DNA of 40,968 bases. Source: Saccharofermentans sp. GTDB lineage: Bacteria > Bacillota > Clostridia > Saccharofermentanales > Saccharofermentanaceae. Position 1 is the first letter of the stretch; every line of letters starts with the position of its first letter. The notes beneath the pieces were generated by a model. The model saw only the letters and a program-made list of their open reading frames with translations. It had not been told where the DNA came from and did no database searches. The DNA lies in contig JAKSRK010000015.1 of assembly GCA_024403655.1 (NCBI GenBank), forward strand, positions 1 through 40,968, given 5' to 3'. The position numbers and the translations under genes were made by a program. Below are positions 25,421 to 34,065 of this stretch, piece by piece.

Positions 25421-26356
25421 GTGACTAACCAAATCCAGACGCCGGGCTTCGTTCTCAGAGCAAAAGAATCGAAGTATTTTACCAAGAATAACAGCTTGAT
25501 TCTGTTCATTCTGTTAGAAGTAATAACATTTGTTGTTCTACACTTTGTCAATCTCATGGCATCAACCATTCCTGTTTCATTCCTGGCAGGTATCTATGCG
25601 GGTGCAAAAGGCATGAATTTCATGGACGTACTGGAGCTGGAGGCCTTCACTTCCCTCGATCTCATATCCCGCGTTATTCATACAGTCATCGCTACTCTTT
25701 TCTGCATCTTTATCCAAAAGCGCAAGGCAGAGTCTTTGGGATACACCAAAAAGAATGCCGTATCTCAGTATCTCCTGGGACTTGTAGTAGGTTTTTCCAT
25801 CTTCTCTGCAGGTGTACTTTTTACAATCATTACCAAAACAGCTACATATACCTTAAATAACGAAAAGATTAATATCGGATTATATCTTGCTCTTATTCTC
25901 GGATGGATTATTCAGGGTATGTCCGAGGAAGTTGTCTGCAGAGGTTTCTTCCTTGTATCTTTATCAAGAAAGCTTCCCGTGCCTGCAGCAATCTTTATCA
26001 GCTCCTTCGCATTCGCTGCAATTCACCTTGGCAACAACAACCTTACTGTACTTGCATTTATCAATCTGGCTCTCTTCGGAATCTTTGCTTCACTCGTATT
26101 CTTAAGAACAAAGAACATCTGGTTTGTAAGTGCTATTCACAGCGTATGGAATTACGTTCAGGGTAACTTCTACGGAATCCCCGTAAGCGGCGGTTTCTCC
26201 GGTCCTCACATTCTTACTGCTCAGTTCGATATGACAAAGGAAGTTATCAACGGCGGCGCATTCGGTCTCGAGGGTGGCCTAGCAGTTACAATCGTACTTG
26301 TAATCGGTTGTCTTATTACAGTATTCCTTCCTTCTTTCAAGAAGACTCAGGAATAA
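25421..26356 (+). CDS. CPBP-family intramembrane metalloprotease
   Basis: A 311-residue membrane protein with about eight helices and the CAAX-protease/bacteriocin-processing (CPBP, Abi) motifs: EExxxR (Glu169, Glu170, Arg174), FxxxH (His202) and HxxxN (His240, Asn244). Members cleave prenylated or other membrane-proximal peptides, or act in bacteriocin self-immunity; no bacteriocin gene is seen next to it. The start is GTG, nine bases after AGGGGGG, and no better ATG exists. It is a single gene convergent with the GT2. Confidence 0.85.
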   Translation: MTNQIQTPGFVLRAKESKYFTKNNSLILFILLEVITFVVLHFVNLMASTIPVSFLAGIYAGAKGMNFMDVLELEAFTSLDLISRVIHTVIATLFCIFIQKRKAESLGYTKKNAVSQYLLGLVVGFSIFSAGVLFTIITKTATYTLNNEKINIGLYLALILGWIIQGMSEEVVCRGFFLVSLSRKLPVPAAIFISSFAFAAIHLGNNNLTVLAFINLALFGIFASLVFLRTKNIWFVSAIHSVWNYVQGNFYGIPVSGGFSGPHILTAQFDMTKEVINGGAFGLEGGLAVTIVLVIGCLITVFLPSFKKTQE

Positions 26357-26380
26357 GATTCAGAAAAACACATGCAATTG

Positions 26381-26408
26381 AAAAGGCTGCCCGAACGGAC
26401 AGCCTTTT
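26381..26408. terminator. bidirectional terminator between convergent genes
   Basis: AAAAGGCTG (26381-26389) with CAGCCTTTT (26400-26408) and an inner CCG/CGG pair. A-tracts and T-tracts on both sides let it serve the CPBP gene and the GT2 gene. Confidence 0.8.
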
Positions 26409-26417
26409 CATATTGTC

Positions 26418-27188
26418 TTAAATATTATTCAAAAAAGAATCTACTCTTTCTTTTGTCTTCTCGGAAGTCCAGATATCCACCTGGATTTTATTATCCTTCA
26501 CGTAGCGCTTACGAAGATCTACACACTGCTTTAAGTACTGCATTGTAGCCTGGCTGTCTATCTTCGACTCACCACTGTTCCTCTCGGCAAAAGTATAAGG
26601 AATCTCCGTTACCTTGCTGAACTTAGAAGTAGCAAGAACCTCAATCATTATCTTCCATCCGATAGGTCTCATATCAGCCTGGCTGATTATTTCCTTCCTG
26701 AACATAAACAGTCCGCTTGTCGGATCGGAGATTTTACGAAGACACGGGAGCATAACCTTACCGATATTTCTTGCCGTACCTGAAATGAACTTCCTGTACC
26801 AGTTAAGTCCTCCGTCGCTTCCTCCGGGAATGAGTCTTGAAGGAATACAGATGTCAGCACCGTTCTCGAGAGTTACGTACATGGGAAGCAAAACCTCCGG
26901 CGGATGCTGAAGATCCGCATCCATGCATGCAAGATAATCACCATGCGCTGATTTGAAGCCGAGAAGAACTGCAGTAGCAAGTCCCTTCTCACCTTCCCTG
27001 TGAATATAATTAACATGGCTCTTCTCAGAAGATACCTTCTCCAAAACGGAAGGTGTCTCGTCGGTAGAATCATCCACGAAGAAAATCTCGTGGTCAACCT
27101 TCTGAAGTGCATTGTCAATTCTGTCTACCAGAGAAACTATATTGTCTTTCTCATTAAAGGTAGGAATTACTATAGAAAGTTTTTTCAT
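26418..27188 (-). CDS. family 2 glycosyltransferase, polyprenyl-phosphate mannose synthase-like
   Basis: A 256-residue GT-A enzyme. It opens with LSIVIPTFNEKDNI, has DDSTDETP and the metal-binding DADLQHPPE, and keeps the order of DPM1-type enzymes, but has no C-terminal membrane helices. It would transfer a hexose from a nucleotide sugar to undecaprenyl phosphate at the inner membrane face. ATG 27188 is chosen because CGGAG lies nine bases upstream; the frame's first ATG at 27197 touches that site. The product could feed the GT-C-like protein encoded at 21221-22618, but they are not in one operon. Confidence 0.85.
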   Translation of the reverse strand: MKKLSIVIPTFNEKDNIVSLVDRIDNALQKVDHEIFFVDDSTDETPSVLEKVSSEKSHVNYIHREGEKGLATAVLLGFKSAHGDYLACMDADLQHPPEVLLPMYVTLENGADICIPSRLIPGGSDGGLNWYRKFISGTARNIGKVMLPCLRKISDPTSGLFMFRKEIISQADMRPIGWKIMIEVLATSKFSKVTEIPYTFAERNSGESKIDSQATMQYLKQCVDLRKRYVKDNKIQVDIWTSEKTKERVDSFLNNI

Positions 27189-27250
27189 ATCAAACATCTC
27201 CGTTAACTGATGTATCTAAGATGTTACCACAACTACTGCAAGAAATCTCA

Positions 27251-27565
27251 TTATAAAGATCTGGTCTTAGCTTTATTATCACTATTGACCTTATCGTTAT
27301 AGGCATTCATTCCTGAAGCAACGGCACCTGCTCCGGCAGCAGCTGCCGCAAAAAGGCCGAGCTCTGCAAGCTTTATAAACGTTCTTATAACGGCAAATAA
27401 AGCAGTAACAGATGCGAGGATGATTCCGGCCCAAAGGAAAGGCTGCCAGATGAATCCCGCAAGCATCAGAAGAACTGACAGCGCAGCCAGATACCAAAAC
27501 TTTACAAAGAACCAAAACAGAAACCACAGAGCAAACTGCCCGGCAATACTAAAGAATCTTTTCAT
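27251..27565 (-). CDS. small membrane protein of unknown function
   Basis: A 104-residue protein with two or three hydrophobic helices rich in Trp and Phe (about 5-60), an alanine/glycine-rich segment (about 70-90) and a polar, lysine-containing tail. No family is recognised. The start is fixed by GGAGG seven bases before ATG 27565; upstream in-frame Met codons would lie before the predicted transcript start. A TATAAT at 27585-27590 gives it a short leader. It is divergent from the DHH gene. Confidence 0.6.
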   Translation of the reverse strand: MKRFFSIAGQFALWFLFWFFVKFWYLAALSVLLMLAGFIWQPFLWAGIILASVTALFAVIRTFIKLAELGLFAAAAAGAGAVASGMNAYNDKVNSDNKAKTRSL

Positions 27566-27584
27566 ATCCATCCCTCCAAAGACC

Positions 27585-27590
27585 ATTATA
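27585..27590 (-). promoter_or_regulatory. -10 element for the small membrane protein gene
   Basis: TATAAT, preceded directly by TTG, 19 bases upstream of ATG 27565. It would give a leader of about 12 bases that begins with the Shine-Dalgarno site. Confidence 0.45.
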
Positions 27591-27645
27591 CAACCGCGCT
27601 TTGTAATGATAAAATCGAGTAACAAGATTGATTCGGAGGCTGTAT

Positions 27646-29133
27646 ATGAAACTCAGTGATCTTTTGAACTACGATGACATTGTTATTCAGTGCCACGATA
27701 ACCCGGATGCGGATGCTTTGGCATCAGGATATGCAATTCACTCCTACCTTACCGAACACGGTAAATTACCGAGATTCATATACAGAGGAAGAAGGGAAAT
27801 AAATAAGAATAACATCAAGAAGATGATTAAAGACCTTGAGATTCCCATATCCTACGAACCGGACTTCTCCGAAGAACCTGAACTTCTTGTCACTACCGAC
27901 TGTCAGTATGGTCAGAGCAACGTAACTTGCGGCAAAGCAAAGAATGTTGCAGTTATCGACCACCATCAGGTCAGCGGCGAACTTCCTGAACTTAAGGAAG
28001 TAAGAAGCAGACTCGGCAGCTGTTCCACAGTTGTCTGGGATATGCTCAGAGAAGAAGGGTACAACGTAAATTCAAACATGAAGCTTGCTACGGCTTTACA
28101 CTTCGGTCTTTATACAGATACCGGAAAGCTTACTGAGATTAGTCATCCTCTCGACAGAGATATGCTTGATGCACTCATAACTGACAACGACCTTATAAGG
28201 CAGCTTAGTCTTTCTGTTATTTCTCTTGATGAACTTAAGATAACAGGTAAAGCTATTCTCGGCTTCGATTATTTTAAAGAACGCTCCGCGCTTATTATTG
28301 AAGCTGAAGAATGTGACCCGACAATACTCGGAGTAATGAGCGATTTTGCACTTGAGACTGAAGACGTAAATATCTGCGTGGCTTTCTATAAGACTTCACA
28401 GCAGATAAAGTTTTCGGTAAGAAGCTGTACTAAGGAAGCTCATGCCAACGAGCTCGCAGAATATATCTCTGACGGCTTAGGCGGAGGCGGCGGACATCTC
28501 TTTAAGGCAGGCGGATTCCTGTTCACGGAAAAGGTTGAAGAGGATCCCAAAGATCTTATAAGAGACAGAATCGACAGGTATTTCAAAAAATTCAAAATCA
28601 TATATGCCAAGGACACAGTGCTTGATTCTACTGACATGAAAGCTTATGAGAAGCTGCCTGTCGAAGTTGGTACCGTTAAGCTTTCAATGCTCTATCCTGT
28701 CGGAACACCGGTAGAAATAAGAACACTCGAAGGCGACATCAATATATTTGTCGAGAGTGATACCTACCTCATGATAGGCGTTGAAGGCGAGATTTACCCC
28801 ATCAAAGAAGCAAAGCTCAAGTCCAGCTACGCTCCGTCCGGAAACAGCTACAATAAGTCTTTTGAATATTCTCCAACGATAAAGAACAATCTCACAGGCG
28901 AGAAGAAAACCGTTATAGAATATGCAGACGCGGTTATCGGTGTCGGCAAAACAAAAATAATGGCAAGACCTTTGGGCGAGAACGAGTATGTGAAGCTCTT
29001 CACCGCATGGGACAATGAGAAGTACTACTCAGGCAAGCCAGGAGATTATATCGCTTACAGAGAAGACGACGTACACGATATATACATCATCCAGAAGGAT
29101 CTATTCAGCCTGCTTTATAAGCCGGCTGAGTAA
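27646..29133 (+). CDS. DHH/DHHA1-family phosphoesterase with extra C-terminal domain
   Basis: A 495-residue cytoplasmic phosphoesterase. The metal-site motifs are HDNPDADA (His17, Asp18, Asp21, Asp23), TTDC (Asp85), IDHH (Asp105, His106, His107) and a DHHA1 glycine loop GGGGGH near 284. The first about 320 residues match NrnA-type oligoribonuclease/pAp phosphatases. The remaining about 175 residues are not part of that enzyme and end with PGDYIAYREDD...YII, resembling the PGYTIA-like C-terminal modules of other phosphatases. The substrate could be nanoRNA, pAp or a cyclic dinucleotide product. The start is ATG 27646, six bases after CGGAGG; the TTG frame start upstream overlaps that site. Confidence 0.82.
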   Translation: MKLSDLLNYDDIVIQCHDNPDADALASGYAIHSYLTEHGKLPRFIYRGRREINKNNIKKMIKDLEIPISYEPDFSEEPELLVTTDCQYGQSNVTCGKAKNVAVIDHHQVSGELPELKEVRSRLGSCSTVVWDMLREEGYNVNSNMKLATALHFGLYTDTGKLTEISHPLDRDMLDALITDNDLIRQLSLSVISLDELKITGKAILGFDYFKERSALIIEAEECDPTILGVMSDFALETEDVNICVAFYKTSQQIKFSVRSCTKEAHANELAEYISDGLGGGGGHLFKAGGFLFTEKVEEDPKDLIRDRIDRYFKKFKIIYAKDTVLDSTDMKAYEKLPVEVGTVKLSMLYPVGTPVEIRTLEGDINIFVESDTYLMIGVEGEIYPIKEAKLKSSYAPSGNSYNKSFEYSPTIKNNLTGEKKTVIEYADAVIGVGKTKIMARPLGENEYVKLFTAWDNEKYYSGKPGDYIAYREDDVHDIYIIQKDLFSLLYKPAE

Positions 29134-29135
29134 GA

Positions 29136-32100
29136 TCAGATTCCGTACTGGTTTGCAAGAGCAGTCGGGACAGGCGAACCATTTGTTATCTCGTCTGCCA
29201 TCTCAATCAACTGATCGACAGAATAGTGATCAAAACTTCCGAGCTGCCTGTCAGCTCCTGAATATAATGTAACCGAGAAAAATCTGTCCGCAGCGTCATT
29301 ATGTCCGAGACAGCCATTTAAGCATGCAACCTCATACCAGCTGGAGACATCTATCACACAGCACAAATAACTGCTGTCAGTAACATATACACACCCGCTG
29401 TCTTCATCGTAAGTAATTCCCGCTTCATAATCGATATATCTGACAAAATCGTTGTCATTGTAGTAAATTGAAGTATTTGAGGTATAGCTCATCACTTCAT
29501 CGCCAAAATAATATCTGTTCAGGATACCGCAATCGTTCAGAACCAGGAGAACTTCTTCGTCATTTATCTCAACCCAGTTTGCAGCTATAGCATTTCCATC
29601 CGTGGCGAATGTCCAGATTTCGTCACCGTTATTATTACAAATAACGATTGAATAATCGTCAATAAAAGCGATTTCATCACCGTTTGAAACTACTAATCGA
29701 CAAATACTCCAGTTAGATGGCAATTCAGGACTGATAATGTCGCCGTTTTCAATATCAATCAGGAAAACTTCACCCTTATATCTGACCGCTATCTTCTCTG
29801 CTCCTTTAAAATATTTTGCATCTGCAATTTCATAAGGATCAGAAACGAACGACCATTCATCATTATTCAGATTAGTATCATAAGACTCTACAGTATCGTC
29901 CGTTATATCGTATGCAGTTATCACAAGTTTCCCGCGATCGTTACTGTCCAAAAAGCATATCATACCGTCATTCATCTCGGCATTTGCGTTAATGGGATAA
30001 TACGTCTCTGTGATCTGCCTGGTATCATAATTCAGCCTTGAGCTTGAAGCATCAACAATCAGCATATCCACACCTTCGATCGTGCTAACGCTGATATATA
30101 TTTTGTCTTCGTATATGCCGACAATATTGTAATCATTTCCGTAACGATGGATATCATACAAATCAAGTGTGCCGACTAATTCGTTTTCCTTTGCATCGAT
30201 GACATACAGAGTATATAATCCGTCGTTACCTTCAATTATCGTCAGGTAATCTTCGGCGATAAAATAATCTACAATCCACGAGTCTAACACGACACCTTCC
30301 GTCTCTTCAAAGCGAGTATCATAGCAGTCGACATCGTAATACATCACCTTATAATTATCGCTCGCACGCAGGTAAATACCGTTATTTACAATCGCCATTT
30401 CAATGTCGTCGGTCATAAAACGCTGTACAACATATTCTCCGTCTTCCAGACTAAGAGGGGTTGCAACAGAACCATTCTCTGTAATAAACATGGGAATTCC
30501 GTCTTCATTGCGGTCTGACACATCGATTATCTTATCATTCAGTGAATATGTTATAAGAATTTCACCGCTGTTAATATCAAAAGTCTGACTGCTAAGACCA
30601 CAGGAACAGCAAAGACCTCCCGCTGGGCCAAGTTCAGTTATCATGATGTCAACTTCATTCCCGTAAAAAGTGAATTCATTCGTCCAGACAAGCGAACAAT
30701 CCTCAGCATTTGCACAGAACAGCTGAAAAGTCTTTTCTCCAAAGACTCCTGAACCGGAAAAGGACCCCAGCAGATCATAATAAGTCAAAGTATAATCAAA
30801 TACCAAATATGAGAGTTTACCATTTGAAAGCCAGCAAAATCCGCCCAAATCTCCCTCATAAAGTTCACTATACTCGAATGCTCCGCTGTTAAGGTCCAAA
30901 ATGCTGACGGCAAAGTGCTCATAATCCACAGCAAAAGCGAGCACCTTAAAGGCTACTTTATTCTGAGTAGGATCAAGTTCCATTCTGGTGTAGTAGCTGT
31001 CATCCCAATCCTCGGGATAATGAAGTTCAAAAGTGCGAATAATCTCACCGCTGTCGCTGTCCAACATGATGAGAATCTGATATTCATCAGTACCGGAGGT
31101 CATCAACAGTAGCGTATATCCGTCTTCATAAGAGGCACAGAAATCATCACACTCACGATTATCCTCATCTATATAGGACCATTTTTCCTCTCCGCTGTCT
31201 GCATCAAAAGCACGCAGCGAATTTCTGTCTTTTAACAGAAGAATATCATCATCGGCGAACAGTAACTCCGGTTCCGATCCGATTGTAGAAGAAAAAGCAG
31301 CCTTAACTTCATGAGTAGATGTATCCCAAATTGATACATTTCCACATGAATCTATTGCAGCACAACTCTCGCCGTCTTCGCTGATTTTAAAATCGTAGAT
31401 GTAAGCCGACATTCTGTAATTACAGGTATTAACAAGATTGAATCCGTCATCAACGGTATAGGCACGAGTAGCTTCTACCAATGCCCTCTCAGTCTCGGGA
31501 ACTACCGGCCCTTCCGGATATCCTTCCGGAAGAGAAGCAAGAGCCAGGAAAGCAGCATCATAATCATTATGACTATCGGAAAGCATCAAAGATGCGTTAG
31601 CCAGATAACGTGATCTGCTCGTCATGGCTGCATCAAGACTTTGCTTAACCCTCTGCTCCCTGTCATATGTATAGACAACAAGACCTAACATAAGGGACAG
31701 AATCAATGCAAATACCAGGCTCACGCGCCTTAATACGTGAGCACGTCTTCTGTTTATAAGTTCATCATAAGAGCAGCCCAGGATAGCAGCAGCCAATCTG
31801 GGAAGTTCTTCTCTGTCAGCCTTTCCGATTGGAAGCCTGTAGTCACATGACAAAGGTTCAAGAGCAATTTTTACCGTATGTTCGCTTCCGTCTTCACTGG
31901 TGACCTTTTTATTCTCATATTTAAGAATATCCGGGATAACATCATAAGGCTCACCTGAACAAAGAACGGTCATGACATTATCTCTGCTGTGCTTACTTAA
32001 AAAGTACTCTATCTCTCTTTGTACCCACTGTGATTCCTTGGTATTCTCCGAGCAGATAACAATAAGATAATCCGAATTATCAAGTGCATTGTAAATAGTC

Positions 32101-32291
32101 TCGGTAAGATTACTTGTAGTTGGAAGCTCATCCTTATCACGGAAAACTCTCTCTATCCTGTTCTTACCAGTAAGCTTCTTTATCTTCGAAGGTACGGCGA
32201 AACGTTCGAGTTTACGCTGAACATGCTCGGCAATCTTTGAATCCAAAGGTGCGTGTCTGTAAGATATAAAAGCATTGTATTTTTGTATCAT
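29136..32291 (-). CDS. TIR-domain, transmembrane, beta-propeller receptor-like protein
   Basis: A 1051-residue protein. Residues 1 to about 110 form a TIR domain: YNAFISYRHAPLDSKIAE at the start, then SDYLIVICSENT and SQWVQREIEYF, where Glu93 occupies the position of the catalytic glutamate of NAD-cleaving TIR domains. A linker follows, then one membrane helix (about 189-208). After a helical segment (about 210-290) with the A..S..LA..S pattern seen before WD40 arrays, about 750 residues form WD40/PQQ-like propeller blades rich in Asp and Tyr, each with D-x-D/S-x-G turns. If inserted normally, the TIR is inside and the propeller outside. The start is ATG 32291, eight bases after GAGGG; the TTG at 32321 has no such site. 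It stands alone, divergent from a response regulator. The role could be sensing or defence; no partner effector is encoded beside it. Confidence 0.85.
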   Translation of the reverse strand: MIQKYNAFISYRHAPLDSKIAEHVQRKLERFAVPSKIKKLTGKNRIERVFRDKDELPTTSNLTETIYNALDNSDYLIVICSENTKESQWVQREIEYFLSKHSRDNVMTVLCSGEPYDVIPDILKYENKKVTSEDGSEHTVKIALEPLSCDYRLPIGKADREELPRLAAAILGCSYDELINRRRAHVLRRVSLVFALILSLMLGLVVYTYDREQRVKQSLDAAMTSRSRYLANASLMLSDSHNDYDAAFLALASLPEGYPEGPVVPETERALVEATRAYTVDDGFNLVNTCNYRMSAYIYDFKISEDGESCAAIDSCGNVSIWDTSTHEVKAAFSSTIGSEPELLFADDDILLLKDRNSLRAFDADSGEEKWSYIDEDNRECDDFCASYEDGYTLLLMTSGTDEYQILIMLDSDSGEIIRTFELHYPEDWDDSYYTRMELDPTQNKVAFKVLAFAVDYEHFAVSILDLNSGAFEYSELYEGDLGGFCWLSNGKLSYLVFDYTLTYYDLLGSFSGSGVFGEKTFQLFCANAEDCSLVWTNEFTFYGNEVDIMITELGPAGGLCCSCGLSSQTFDINSGEILITYSLNDKIIDVSDRNEDGIPMFITENGSVATPLSLEDGEYVVQRFMTDDIEMAIVNNGIYLRASDNYKVMYYDVDCYDTRFEETEGVVLDSWIVDYFIAEDYLTIIEGNDGLYTLYVIDAKENELVGTLDLYDIHRYGNDYNIVGIYEDKIYISVSTIEGVDMLIVDASSSRLNYDTRQITETYYPINANAEMNDGMICFLDSNDRGKLVITAYDITDDTVESYDTNLNNDEWSFVSDPYEIADAKYFKGAEKIAVRYKGEVFLIDIENGDIISPELPSNWSICRLVVSNGDEIAFIDDYSIVICNNNGDEIWTFATDGNAIAANWVEINDEEVLLVLNDCGILNRYYFGDEVMSYTSNTSIYYNDNDFVRYIDYEAGITYDEDSGCVYVTDSSYLCCVIDVSSWYEVACLNGCLGHNDAADRFFSVTLYSGADRQLGSFDHYSVDQLIEMADEITNGSPVPTALANQYGI

Positions 32292-32355
32292 GATCCAAAC
32301 CCTCAAATGTCCGTAAGGCAAATCACGGCGACTTTTTTAATATTATTCCAGCATC

Positions 32356-32361
32356 ATTATA
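32356..32361 (-). promoter_or_regulatory. -10 element of the TIR-propeller gene
   Basis: TATAAT on the minus strand, preceded by TTG. It gives a leader of about 58 bases. Its -35 position (about 32379-32384) overlaps the TTGACA of the divergent promoter, so the two promoters would compete. Confidence 0.45.
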
Positions 32362-32373
32362 CAACATCCCGGT

Positions 32374-32402
32374 TTGACATATATCAGGGTTATAAATAAA
32401 AT
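32374..32402 (+). promoter_or_regulatory. consensus sigma-A promoter, predicted leaderless, of the OmpR-type regulator
   Basis: TTGACA (32374-32379), exactly 17 bases, TAAAAT (32397-32402), then six bases and ATG 32409. No Shine-Dalgarno site is present. This is the best-supported leaderless start in the window. Confidence 0.75.
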
Positions 32403-32408
32403 CCAGAT

Positions 32409-33077
32409 ATGACTAAGATTCTAATTGTTGAAGACGATGAAGATATAGGAAATATTCTCTCGGGTGAACTTACAAAAGAAGGTTATGAGACCCTGCGTGC
32501 CTACTCGGGAACCGAAGGCAGGATTATGCTTAAGACCGATCCGGACCTTATTCTTATGGATCTGATGCTCCCCGGAATGACAGGCGAAGAACTTATATCT
32601 CACGTTACTGACGGCACTCCCGTTATAGCAGTAAGTGCCAAATCTTCCACCGACGACAAGCTTGAGCTTTTCGAGAAGGGCTGCGTAGACTACATCACCA
32701 AGCCTTTCGAGATAAAAGAGCTTAAGGCCAGAGTGAGAGTTGCCCTTAATAATTCTGCCAAAAAGAGGAATACGACCCTTCTTACGGCAGGCGATATCAA
32801 GATGGATACGGAGAGCATGCTGGTGACAGTCTGCGACAAACCGGTGCGCTTTACCAGAACCGAGTATGCGATATTAAGAATACTCATCTCCGGCAAAGGC
32901 AGAGTTATAAGCAAGCTTCAACTTCTTGACCTTATCGAAAGTGATACGCCTGACTGCATCGACGAAGCTTCCCTTAAGGTTCACATAAGTAATATCAGGA
33001 AGAAAATCAGAAACTCCGGTGGTAACGATATCATCGAAGCCGTTTGGGGAATTGGCTTCAAAGTAAACTCAGACTAA
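32409..33077 (+). CDS. OmpR/PhoB-family response regulator
   Basis: A 222-residue regulator. The receiver has EDDED at 8-12, phosphoacceptor Asp51 and Lys near 99 (TKPF). A winged-helix DNA-binding domain follows (about 125-222, ending in EAVWGIGFKV). It is the first gene of a regulator-ATPase-permease-permease-kinase set like bacitracin or lantibiotic resistance modules. It should be phosphorylated by the kinase at 35975 and control the exporter, and perhaps the divergent TIR gene. Confidence 0.92.
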   Translation: MTKILIVEDDEDIGNILSGELTKEGYETLRAYSGTEGRIMLKTDPDLILMDLMLPGMTGEELISHVTDGTPVIAVSAKSSTDDKLELFEKGCVDYITKPFEIKELKARVRVALNNSAKKRNTTLLTAGDIKMDTESMLVTVCDKPVRFTRTEYAILRILISGKGRVISKLQLLDLIESDTPDCIDEASLKVHISNIRKKIRNSGGNDIIEAVWGIGFKVNSD

Positions 33078-33108
33078 TCTTACCTGTTTCTTAACTTAAA
33101 CTTCTATC

Positions 33109-33146
33109 CTCCCTCCTGTATGCTCTTAGGCAAGGAGGGAGTTTTT
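33109..33146 (+). terminator. terminator-like hairpin that also contains the ribosome site of the ABC ATPase gene
   Basis: CTCCCTCC (33109-33116) pairs with GGAGGGAG (33134-33141), extended by one T-A pair. Five T residues (33142-33146) follow. The 3' arm is the only Shine-Dalgarno site for ATG 33148, six bases away. The folded form would end transcription after the regulator gene, or hide the ribosome site if transcription passes. Confidence 0.6.
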
Positions 33147-33147
33147 A

Positions 33148-34065
33148 ATGGAATACGTTCTCACTACAGAATCACTGTGCAAAAAGTACGGTAAAAATAA
33201 GATACTTAACGACATAAACATCAAGATACCCAAGGGCTCCATTTACGGCCTCGTCGGTAAAAACGGTGCAGGTAAGACTACGCTTATGCGAGTAATAACA
33301 GGTCTTCAAGCCCCGAGTTCCGGCACATACACTCTTTCCGGCGTCAAGAATACCGACATGAAGATAAACCGCGTAAGAAGGAGAATGGGTGCTCTTGTCG
33401 AGACTCCCGGCCTTTATAAGAACCTCAGCGCATACGACAACATAAAGCTTCAGTACATTAATCTCGGGCTTACTTCCTTTGACGATATCCCCGAGCTTTT
33501 AAAGCTTGTTGCACTTGAAGATGCGGGCAAGAAAAAGGCAGGTAAGTTCTCCCTCGGAATGAGACAGCGCCTGGGAGTAGCTCTTGCAATGTGCGGCAAC
33601 CCCGACATACTTGTTCTCGACGAGCCCATAAACGGCCTTGACCCGCAGGGAATAATAGAGATTCGCGAAATGCTTCTTAATATCAACAAGCAGAAATCTA
33701 CTAGCATACTTATCTCTTCCCACATCCTCGACGAGCTCTCAAGACTTGCCACTGACTATGCCTTCATAGATAACGGAAGGATACTGCAGACCTTAAGTGC
33801 AGAAGCATTGGCAAGGAAAACATCAAAAGCCGCCAAACTTGTAGTAAACGACAACAAAGCAATGAGCCGTGTTCTGGACAGAATGGGCTTGCGCTACGAA
33901 GTCGCTTCCGACGGCTCGATTGACGTATTCGGAGATATCAATGTCAGCTCCCTGGTTCACGAAGCCGACAAGGAAAACGTTGAGATATTAAAGCTCCTCG
34001 AGAACGATGAGACCCTGGAAGCCTACTTCATGAATCTCGTAGGGAAAGGCGGGGATCAGGAATGA
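33148..34065 (+). CDS. ABC transporter ATP-binding protein, lantibiotic-immunity/bacitracin type
   Basis: A 305-residue ATPase of the BcrA/lantibiotic-protection class. Walker A GKNGAGKTT is at 37-45, the signature is FSLGMRQR in place of LSGG, and Walker B is LVLDEP followed by INGLDP. A C-terminal domain of about 90 residues is usual for the class. It overlaps the next gene by 4 bases. Its ribosome site lies in a terminator-like hairpin, so expression may need a signal that opens the hairpin. Confidence 0.9.
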   Translation: MEYVLTTESLCKKYGKNKILNDINIKIPKGSIYGLVGKNGAGKTTLMRVITGLQAPSSGTYTLSGVKNTDMKINRVRRRMGALVETPGLYKNLSAYDNIKLQYINLGLTSFDDIPELLKLVALEDAGKKKAGKFSLGMRQRLGVALAMCGNPDILVLDEPINGLDPQGIIEIREMLLNINKQKSTSILISSHILDELSRLATDYAFIDNGRILQTLSAEALARKTSKAAKLVVNDNKAMSRVLDRMGLRYEVASDGSIDVFGDINVSSLVHEADKENVEILKLLENDETLEAYFMNLVGKGGDQE

